Below the pieces are notes generated by a model. The model searched no databases, was not told where the DNA came from, and worked only from the letters and a program-made list of their open reading frames with translations. A stretch of 64,000 nucleotides of DNA from Pomphorhynchus laevis (lineage: Eukaryota > Acanthocephala > Palaeacanthocephala > Echinorhynchida > Pomphorhynchidae): positions 1-64,000 of the forward strand of contig WNNJ02002126.1 of assembly GCA_012934845.2 (NCBI GenBank), given 5' to 3'. This document shows, in pieces, positions 11,202 to 23,200 of this stretch (position 1 is its first letter; each line of letters opens with the position of its first letter). The translations under genes were made by a program, and so were the position numbers.

Positions 11202-14200
11202 GTCTGTTTAATTAACTGTATAACTATTATTTAAGTTCATTTATTCTTTAAGTTCGGTTCAAAGTTGATCAATGGAATAAGTTTAAAAACCTATGCGGCA
11301 AGGCTATCAGTGATAAAATCAAGGTTTTTTGTCAGTTGTTTTATATTCTAAATTAGGACCATGCTTAAATACAGGCCGACAAGAAACAGAGAAATCAGCA
11401 AGTAACAGCACAAGAACAACAAGGGCAAAAGGATATAAAAATATCCATAGAATCTTTAGACAAGGATAAAATTATGGTTAATATCAGGTTTTATAATTCT
11501 TTGTTAAAAATAATTTTGCGAAAATCCTCGATGGAATATTTTTATATAAAATTTTAACGATTTAAATTTTTTATTAAAATTGAAATTTGACTTAAAGTGA
11601 ACATTTTTATTTAACAACAAAAGTTCGTTTTACTCATAATATAATAGTATGTTTTTATTGTACTTATATGAAATTAACTACTTGCCATCCTTACTTTTCC
11701 AATATTTTAACGGTTCTCGGCTAAAATCAATCATTTCAATTTGATCGTCTTCAACTTACTGTTCTGATATGTTAACGGTTCTCGGCTTAAATCAATCATT
11801 TCAATTTGATCGTCTTCAACTTACTGTTCTGATATGTTAACAGTTCTCGGCTAAAATCAATCATTTCAATTTGATCGTCTTCAACTTACTTTTCCAATAT
11901 GTTAACGGTTCTCGGCTAAAATCAATCATTTCAATTTGATAGTCATCAATTTACTGTCCTGATATGTTAACAGTTCTCGACTAAAATCAATCATTTCAAT
12001 TTGATCGTATTTAACTTACTCTTCTGATATGTTAACGGTTCTCGGCTAAAATCAATCATTTCAATTTGATCGTGTTCAACTTACTGTTCTGATATGCTAA
12101 CGGCTCTCGGCTAAAATCAATAATTTCAATTTGATCGTCTTCAACTTACTTTTCTATATGTTAACAGTTCTCGGCTAAAATCAATCATTTCAATTTGATC
12201 GTTTTCAACTTACTTTTCTAATATCTTAACGGTTCTCGGCTAAAATCAATCATTTCAATTTGATCGTCTTCAACTTACTGTTCTGATATGTTAACGGTTC
12301 TCGGCTAAAATCAATCATTTCAATTTGATCGTCTTCAACTTACTGTTCTGATATGTTAACAGTTCTCGGCTAAAATCAATCATTTCAATTTGATCGTCTT
12401 CAACTTACTTTTCTAATATGTTAACGGTTCTCGGCTAAAATCAATCATTTCAATTTGATAGTCATCAATTTACTGTCCTGATATGTTAACAGTTCTCGAC
12501 TAAAATCAATCATTTCAATTTGATCGTATTTAACTTACTCTTCTGATATGTTAACGGTTCTCGGCTTAAATCAATCATTTCAATTTGATCGTGTTCAACT
12601 TACTGTTCTGATATTCTAACGGCTCTCGGCTAAAATCAATAATTTCAATTTGATCGTCTTCAACTTACTTTTCTATATGTTAACAGTTCTCGGCTAAAAT
12701 CAATCATTTCAATTTGATCGTTTTCAACTTACTTTTCTAATATCTTAACGGTTCTCGGCTAAAATCAATCATTTCAATTTAATCGTCTTCAACTTACTGT
12801 TCTGATATGTTAACGGTTCTCGGCTTAAATCAATCATTTCAATTTGATCGCCTTCAACTTACTGTTCTGATATGTTAACAGTTATCAGCTTAAATCAATC
12901 ATTTCAATTTGATCGCCTTCATCTTACTTTTCTAATATGTTTACAGTTCTCGGCTAAAATCAATCATTTCAATTTGATCGCCTTCAACTTACGGTTCTGA
13001 TATGTTAACGGTTCTCGGCTAAAATCAATCATTTCAATTTGATCGTCTTCAACTTACTGTTCTGATATGTTAACAGTTCTCGGCTAAAATCAATCATTTC
13101 AATTTGATCGTCTTCAACTTACTTTTCCAATATGTTAACGGTTCTCGGCTAAAATCAATCATTTCAATTTGATAGTCATCAATTTACTGTCCTGATATGT
13201 TAACAGTTCTCGACTAAAATCAATCATTTCAATTTGATCGTATTTAACTTACTCTTCTGATATGTTAACGGTTCTCGGCTAAAATCAATCATTTCAATTT
13301 GATCGTGTTCAACTTACTGTTCTGATATGCTAACGGCTCTCGGCTAAAATCAATAATTTCAATTTGATCGTCTTCAACTTACTTTTCTATATGTTAACAG
13401 TTCTCGGCTAAAATCAATCATTTCAATTTGATCGTTTTCAACTTACTTTTCTAATATCTTAACGGTTCTCGGCTAAAATCAATCATTTCAATTTAATCGT
13501 CTTCAACTTACTGTTCTGATATCTTAACGGTTCTCGGCTTAAATCAATCATTTCAATTTGATCGTCTTCAACTTACTGTTCTGATATGTTAACAGTTATC
13601 GGCTAAAATCAATCATTTCAATTTGATCGTCTTCATCTTACTGTTCTGATATGTTAACAGTTATCGGCTAAAATCAATAATTTCAATTTGATCGCCTTCA
13701 ACTTACTGTTCTGATATGTTAACGGTTCTTGGCTAAAATCAATCAATTTGATCGCCTTCAACATACTGCTCTGATATGTTAACGGTTCTCGGCTTAAATC
13801 AATCATTTCAATTTGATCGCTTTCAACTTACTGTTCTGATATGTTAACAGTTGTCGGCTAAAATCAATCATTTCAATTTGATCGCCTTCAACTTACTGTT
13901 CTGATATGTTAACAGTTATCGGCTAAAATCAATCATTTCAATTTGATCGCCTTCAACTTACTGTTCTGATATGTTAACAGTTATCGGCTAAAATCAATCA
14001 TTTCAATTTGATCGCCTTCAACTTACTGTTCTGATATGTTAACGGTTCTCGGCTTAAATCAATCATTTCAATTTGATCGCCTTCAACTTACTGTTCTGAT
14101 ATGTTAACAGTTATCAGCTTAAATCAATCATTTCAATTTGATCGCCTTCATCTTACTTTTCTAATATGTTTACAGTTCTCGGCTAAAATCAATCATTTCA

Positions 14201-17200
14201 ATTTGATCGCCTTCAACTTACTGTTCTGATATGTTAACGGTTCTCCGCTAAAATCAATCATTCCAATTTGATCGCCTTTAACTTACTTTTCTAATATGTT
14301 AACAGTTATCGGCTTAAATCAATCATTTCAATTTGATCGTCTTCAACTTACTTTTCTAATATCTTAACGGTTCTCAGCTAAAATCAATCATTTCAATTTG
14401 ATCGTCTTCAACTTACTTTTCTAATGTCTTAACGGTTCTCGGCTTAAATCAATCATTTCAATTTGATCGCCTTCAACTTACTGTTCTGATATGTTAACGG
14501 TTCTCGGCTGAAATCAATCATTTCAATTTGATCGCCTTCAACTTACTGTTCTGATATGTTAACGGTTCGCGGCTAAAATCAATCATTTCAATTTGTTCGT
14601 CTCAACTTACTTTTCTAATATGTTAACAGTTATCGGCTTAAATCAATCATTTCAATTTGATCGTCTTCAACTTACTGTTCTGATATGTTAACAGTTCTCG
14701 GCTAAAATCAATCATTTCAATTTGATCGCCTTCAACCCCCTGTTCTGATATGTTAACGGTTCTCGGCTAAAATCAATCATTTCAATTTGATCGCCTTCAA
14801 CTTACTGTTCTGATATGTTAACGGTTCTCGGCTTAAATCAATCATTTCAATTTTATCGTCTTCAACTTACTTTTCTAATATCTTAAAGGTTCTCGGCTAA
14901 AATCAATCATTTCAATTTGATCGTCTTCAACTTACTTTTCCAATATGTTAACGGTTCTCGGCTAAAATCAATCATTTCAATTTGATCGTCTTCAACTTAC
15001 TTTTCTAATATCTTGACGGTTCTCGGCTAAAATCAATCATTTCAATTGGATCGTCTTTAACTTACTTTTCTAATATCTTAACGGTTCTCGGCTAAAATTA
15101 ATCAATTCAATTTGATCGCCTTCAACTTACTGTTCTGATATCTTAACGGTTTTCGGCTAAAATCAATCATTTCAATTTGATCGTCTTCAACTTACTTTTC
15201 TAATATCTTAACGGTTCTCGGCTAAAATCAATCTTTCAATTTTTATCGCCTTCAACTTACTGTTCTGATATGTTAACGTGTATCGGCTTAAATCAATCAT
15301 TTCAATTTGATTGCCTTCAACTTACTTTTCTAATATCTTAACGGTTTTCGGCTAAAATCAATCATTTCAATTTGATCGCCTTCAACTTACTTTTCTAATA
15401 TCTTAACGGTTCTCGGCTAAAATCAATCATTTCAATTTGATCGTCTTCAATTTACTTTTCTAATATCTTAAAGGTTCTCGGCTAAAATCAATCATTTCAA
15501 TTTGATCGTCTTCAACTTTCTTTTCAAATATCTTAAAGGTTCTCGGCTAAAATCAATCATTTCAATTTGATCGTCTTCAACTTACTGTTCTGATATGTTA
15601 ACGGTTCTCGGCTTAAATCAATCATTTCAATGTGATCGTCTTCACCTTACTGTTCTGATATGTTAACAGTTATCGGCTAAAATTAATCATTTCAATTTGA
15701 TCGTCTTCAACTTACTGTTCTGATATGTTAACGGTTCTCGGCTTAAATCAATCATTTTAATTTGATCGCCTTCAACTTACTTTTCTAATATCTTAACGGT
15801 TTTCGGCTAAAATCAATCATTTCAATTTGATCGTCTTCAACTTACTTTTCTAATATCTTAACGGTTCTCGGCTAAAATCAATCATTTCAATTTGATCGTC
15901 TTCAACTTTCTTTTCAAATATCTTAAAGGTTCTCGGCTAAAATCAATCATTTCAATTTGATCGTCTTCAACTTACTGTTCTGATATGTTAACGGTTCTCG
16001 GCTTAAATCAATCATTTCAATGTGATCGTCTTCACCTTACTGTTCTGATATGTTAACAGTTATCGGCTAAAATTAATCATTTCAATTTGATCGTCTTCAA
16101 CTTACTGTTCTGATATGTTAACGGTTCTCGGCTTAAATCAATCATTTTAATTTGATCGCCTTCAACTTACTTTTCTAATATCTTAACGGTTTTCGGCTAA
16201 AATCAATCATTTCAATTTGATCGCCTTCAACTTACTGTTCTGATATGTTAACAGTTATCGGCTAAAATCAATCATTTCAATTTGATCGTTTTCAACTTAC
16301 GGTTCTGATAAGTTAACAGTTATCGGCTAAAATAAATCCTTTCAATTTGATCGCCTTTAACTTACTGTTCTGATATGTTAACAGTTCTCGGCTAAAATCA
16401 ATCATTTCAATTTGATCGTTTTCAACTTACTTTTCTAATATCTTAACGGTTCTCGGCTAAAATCAATCATTTCAATTTGATCGTCTTCAACTTACTGTTC
16501 TGATATTTTAACGGTTCTCGGCTTAAATCAATCATTTCAATTTGATCGTCTTCAACTTACTGTTCTGATATGTTAACAGTTCTCGGCTAAAATCAATCAT
16601 TTCAATTTGATCGTCTTCAACTTACTTTTCTAATATGTTAACGGTTCTCGGCTAAAATCAATCATTTCAATTTGATAGTCATCAATTTACTGTCCTGATA
16701 TGTTAACAGTTCTCGACTAAAATCAATCATTTCAATTTGATCGTATTTAACTTACTCTTCTGATATGTTAACGGTTCTCGGCTTAAATCAATCATTTCAA
16801 TTTGATCGTGTTCAACTTACTGTTCTGATATTCTAACGGCTCTCGGCTAAAATCAATAATTTCAATTTGATCGTCTTCAACTTACTTTTCTATATGTTAA
16901 CAGTTCTCGGCTAAAATCAATCATTTCAATTTGATCGTTTTCAACTTACTTTTCTAATATCTTAACGGTTCTCGGCTAAAATCAATCATTTCAATTTGAT
17001 CGTCTTCAACTTACTGTTCTGATATGTTAACGGTTCTCGGCTTAAATCAATCATTTCAATTTGATCGCCTTCAACTTACTGTTCTGATATGTTAACAGTT
17101 ATCAGCTTAAATCAATCATTTCAATTTGATCGCCTTCATCTTACTTTTCTAATATGTTTACAGTTCTCGGCTAAAATCAATCATTTCAATTTGATCGCCT

Positions 17201-20200
17201 TCAACTTACTGTTCTGATATGTTAACGGTTCTCGGCTAAAATCAATCATTTCAATTTGATCGTCTTCAACTTACTGTTCTGATATGTTAACAGTTCTCGG
17301 CTAAAATCAATCATTTCAATTTGATCGTCTTCAACTTACTTTTCCAATATGTTAACGGTTCTCGGCTAAAATCAATCATTTCAATTTGATAGTCATCAAT
17401 TTACTGTCCTGATATGTTAACAGTTCTCGACTAAAATCAATCATTTCAATTTGATCGTATTTAACTTACTCTTCTGATATGTTAACGGTTCTCGGCTAAA
17501 ATCAATCATTTCAATTTGATCGTGTTCAACTTACTGTTCTGATATGCTAACGGCTCTCGGCTAAAATCAATAATTTCAATTTGATCGTCTTCAACTTACT
17601 TTTCTATATGTTAACAGTTCTCGGCTAAAATCAATCATTTCAATTTGATCGTTTTCAACTTACTTTTCTAATATCTTAACGGTTCTCGGCTAAAATCAAT
17701 CATTTCAATTTGATCGTCTTCAACTTACTGTTCTGATATCTTAACGGTTCTCGGCTTAAATCAATCATTTCAATTTGATCGTCTTCAACTTACTGTTCTG
17801 ATATGTTAACAGTTATCGGCTAAAATCAATCATTTCAATTTGATCGTCTTCATCTTACTGTTCTGATATGTTAACAGTTATCGGCTAAAATCAATAATTT
17901 CAATTTGATCGCCTTCAACTTACTGTTCTGATATGTTAACGGTTCTTGGCTAAAATCAATCAATTTGATCGCCTTCAACATACTGCTCTGATATGTTAAC
18001 GGTTCTCGGCTTAAATCAATCATTTCAATTTGATCGCTTTCAACTTACTGTTCTGATATGTTAACAGTTGTCGGCTAAAATCAATCATTTCAATTTGATC
18101 GCCTTCAACTTACTGTTCTGATATGTTAACAGTTATCGGCTAAAATCAATCATTTCAATTTGATCGTCTTCAACTTACTGTTCTGATATGTTAACAGTTA
18201 TCGGCTAAAATCAATCATTTCAATTTGATCGCCTTCAACTTACTGTTCTGATATGTTAACGGTTCTCGGCTTAAATCAATCATTTCAATTTGATCGCCTT
18301 CAACTTACTGTTCTGATATGTTAACAGTTATCAGCTTAAATCAATCATTTCAATTTGATCGCCTTCATCTTACTTTTCTAATATGTTTACAGTTCTCGGC
18401 TAAAATCAATCATTTCAATTTGATCGCCTTCAACTTACTGTTCTGATATGTTAACGGTTCTCCGCTAAAATCAATCATTCCAATTTGATCGCCTTTAACT
18501 TACTTTTCTAATATGTTAACAGTTATCGGCTTAAATCAATCATTTCAATTTGATCGTCTTCAACTTACTTTTCTAATATCTTAACGGTTCTCGGCTAAAA
18601 TCAATCATTTCAATTTGATCGCCTTCAACTTACTTTTCTAATATCTTAACGGTTCTCGGCTAAAATCAATCATTTCAATTTGATCGTCTTCAACTTATTG
18701 CTCTGATATGTTAACGGTTCTCGGATAAAATCAATCATTTCAATTTGATCGCTTTCAACTTACTGTTCTGATATGTTAACAGTTGTCGGCTAAAATCAAT
18801 CATTTCAATTTGATCGCCTTCAACTTACTGTTCTGATATGTTAACAGTTATCGGCTAAAATCAATCATTTCAATTTGATCGCCTTCAACTTACGGTTCTG
18901 ATATGTTAACAGTTATCGGCTAAAATCAATCATTTCAATTTGATCGCCTTCAACACTCTGTTCTGATATGTTAACGGTACTCAGCTTAAATCAATCATTT
19001 TAATTTTTATCGCCTTCAACTTACTGTTCTGATATGTTAACGGGTATCGGCTTAAATCAATCATTTCAATTTGATTGCCTTCAACTTACTTTTCTAATAT
19101 CTTAACGGTTTTCGGCTAAAATCAATCATTTCAATTTGATCGCCTTCAACTTACTTTTCTAATATCTTAACGGTTCTCGGCAAAAATCAATCATTTCAAT
19201 TTGATCGTCTTCAACTGACTTTTCTAATATCTTAAAGGTTCTCGGCTAAAATCAATCATTTCAATTTGATCGTTTTCAACTTACTTTTCTAATATCTTAA
19301 CGGTTCTCGGCTAAAATCAATCATTTCAATTTGATCGTCTTCAACTTACTTTTCTAATATGTTAACAGTTCTCGGCTAAAATCAATTATTTCAATTTGAT
19401 CGTTTTCAACTTACTTTTCTAATATCTTAACGGTTCTCGGCTAAAATCAATCATTTCAATTTGATCGTCTTCAACTTACTGTTCTGATATTTTAACGGTT
19501 CTCGGCTTAAATCAATCATTTCAATTTGATCGTCTTCAACTTACTGTTCTGATATGTTAACAGTTATCGGCTAAAATCAATCATTTCAATTTGATCGTCT
19601 TCAACTTACTGTTCTGATATGTTAAGAGTTATCGGCTAAAATCAATCATTTCAATTTGATCGCCTTAAACTTACTGTTCTGATATGTTAACAGTTATCGG
19701 CTAAAATTAATCATTTCAATTTGATCGCCTTCAACTTGCTGTTCGTATATGTTAACGGTTCTTGGCTAAAATCAATCAATTTGATCGCCTTCAACTTATT
19801 GCTCTGATATGTTAACGGTTCTCGGCTAAAATCAATCATTTCAATTTGATCGCTTTCAACTTACTGTTCTGATATGTTAACAGTTGTCGGCTAAAATCAA
19901 TCATTTCAATTTGATCGCCTTCAACTTACTGTTCTGATATGTTAACAGTTATCGGCTAAAATCAATCATTTCAATTTGATCGCCTTCAACTTACTGTTCT
20001 GATATGTTAACAGTTATCGGCTAAAATCAATCATTTCAATTTGATCGCCTTCAACTTACTGTTCTGATATGTTAACGGTCTCGGCTTAAATCAATCATTT
20101 CAATTTGATCGCCTTCAACTTACTGTTCTGATATGTTAACAGTTATCAGCTTTAATCAATCATTTCAATTTGATCGCCTTCAACTTATTTTTCTTTATAT

Positions 20201-23200
20201 GTTAACAGTTCTCGGCTAAAATCAATCATTTCAATTTGATCGCCTTCAACTTACTGTTCTGATATGTTAACGGTTCTCGGCTAAAATCAATCATTTCAAT
20301 TTGATCGCCTTTAACTTACTTTTCTAATATGTTAACAGTTATCGGCTAAAATCAATAATTTCAATTTGATCGTTTTCAACTTACTTTTCTAATATCTTAA
20401 CGGTTCTCAGCTTAAATCAATCATTTCAATTTGATCGTCTTCAACTTACTGTTCTGATATGTTAACGGTTCTCGGCTTAAATCAATCATTTCAATTTGAT
20501 CGCCTTCAACTTACTGTTCTGATATGTTAACGGTTCTCGGCTAAAATCAATCATTTCAATTTGATCGCCTTTAACTTACTGTTCTGATATGTTAACGGTT
20601 CTCGGCTAAAATCAATCATTTTAATTTGTTCGTTTTCAACTTACTTTTCTAATATGTTAACAGTTATCGGCTTAAATTAATCATTTCAATTTGATCGTCT
20701 TCAACTTACTGTTCTGATATGTTAACGGTTCTCGGCTTAAATCAATCATTTCAATTTGATCGCCTTCAACTTACTGTTCTGATATGTTAACAGTTATCGG
20801 CTTAAATCAATCATTTCAATTTGATCGCCTTCAACTTACTTTTCTAATATGTTAACGGTTCTCGGCTAAAATCAATCATTCCAATTTGATCATCTTCAAC
20901 TTACTGTTCTGATATGTTAACGGTTCTCGGCTAAAATCAATCATTTCAATTTGAACCTCTTCAACTTACTTTTCCAATCTTTTCGGTTCTCGGCTAAAAT
21001 CAATCATTTCAATTTGATCGCCTTCAACTTACTTTTCTAATATGTTAACAGTTATCGGCTTAAATCAATCATTTCAATTTGATCGTCTTCAACTTACTGT
21101 TCTGATATGTTAACGGTTCTCGGCTTAAATCAATCATTTCAATTTGATCGCCTTCAACTTACTGTTCTGATATGTTAACGGTTTTTGGCTAAATTCAATC
21201 ATTTCAATTTGATCGTCTTCAACTTACTTTTCTAATATATTAAAGGTTCTCGGCTAAAATCAATCATTTAATTTGATCGTCTTCAACTTACTTTTCTAAT
21301 ATGTAAACGGTTCTCGGCTTAAATCAATCATTTCGATTTGATCGTCTTCAACTTACTGTTCTGATATCTTAACGGTTCTCGGCTCAAATCAATCATTGCA
21401 ATTTGATCGTCTTCAACTGACTTTTCTAATATATTAACGGTTCTCGGCTAAAATCAATCATTTCAATTTGATCGTCTTCAACTTACTTTTCTTATATGTT
21501 AACAGTTCTCGGCTAAAATCAATTATTTCAATTTGATCGCCTTCAACTTACTGTTCTGATATTTTAACGGTTCTCGCCTAAAATTAATCATTTCAATTTG
21601 ATCGTCTTCAACTTACTTTTCTAATATATTAATGGTTCTCGGCTTAAATCAATCATTTCAATTTGATCGTCTTCAACTTACTTTTCTAATATGTTAACGC
21701 TTCTCGGCTTAAATCAATCATTTCAATTTGATCGTCTTCAACTTACTGTTCTGATATGTTAAGTGTTGTCGGCTAAAATCAATCATTTCAATTTGATCGT
21801 CTTCAACTTACTTTTCTAATATATTAACTGTTCTCTGCTAAAATCAATCATTTCAATTTGATCGTCTTCAATTTACTTTTCTAATATCTTAACGGTTCTC
21901 GGCTAAAATCAATCATTTCAATTTGATCGTCTTCAACTTACTGTTCTGATATGTTAACGGTTCTTGGCTAAAATCAATCATTTCAATTTGATCGTCTTCA
22001 ACTTACTTTTCTAATATATTAACGGTTCTCGGCTAAAATCAATCATTTCAATCTGATCGTCTTCAACTTACTTTTCTAATATGTTAACAGTTCTCGGCTA
22101 AAATCAATCATTTCAATTTGATCGCCTTCAACTTTTTGTTCTGATATGTTAACCCTTCTCGGCTAAAATCAATCATTTCAATTTGATCGTCTTCAACTTA
22201 CTGTTCTGATATGTTAACAGTTATCGGCTAAAATCAATCATTTCAATTTGATCGCCTTCAACTTACTGTTCTGATATGTTAACGGTTCTTGGCTAAAATC
22301 AATCCTTTCAATTTGATCGTCTTCAACTTACTTTTCTAATATATTAACGGTTCTCGGCTAAAATCAATCATTTCAATTTGATCGTCTTCAACTTACTTTT
22401 CTAATATGTTAACAGTTCTCGGCTAAAATCAATCATTTCAATTTGATCGCCTTCAACTTTTTGTTCTGATATGTTAACCCTTCTCGGCTAAAATCAATCA
22501 TTTCGATTTGATCGTCTTCAACTTACTGTTCTGAAATGTTAACAGTCATCGGCTAAAATCAATCATTTCAATTTGATCGCCTTCAACTTACTGTTCTGAT
22601 ATGTTAACGGTTCTCGGCTAAAATCAATCATTTCAATTTGATCGTTTTCAACTTACTTTTCTAATATCTTAACGGTTCTCGGCTAAAATCAATCATTTCA
22701 ATTTGATCGTCTTCAACTTACTTTTCTAATATGTTAACAGTTCTCGGCTATTTAAAATAATTTAAATTAAACTTTTTAATTTTACTCTTCTATTATCTTA
22801 ACGGTTCTCGGCTTAAATCAATCATTTCAATTTGATCGTCTTCAACTTACTCTTCTATTGTCTTAACGGTTCTCGGCTTAAATCAATCATTTCAATTTGA
22901 TCGTCTTCAACTTACTTTTCTAATATGTTAACGCTTCTCGGCTTAAATCAATCATTTCAATTTGATCGTCTTCAACTTACTGTTCTGAGATGTTAACTGT
23001 TCTCGCCCAAAATCAATCATTTCAATTTGATCGTCTTCAACTTACTGTTCTGATATGTTAACGGTTCTCGGCTAAAATCAATCATTTCAATTTGATCGTC
23101 TTCAACTTACTTTTCTTATATATTAACGGTTCTCGGCTAATATCAATCATTTCAATTTGATCGCCTTCAACTTACGGTTCTGATATGTTAACAGTTTTCG

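Noticed and set aside
11477-11490. Alternative SARS1 exon 3 donor at 11,488
   Set aside because: It would leave two bases and meet exon 4 out of frame, while the donor at 11,477 gives a conserved protein.
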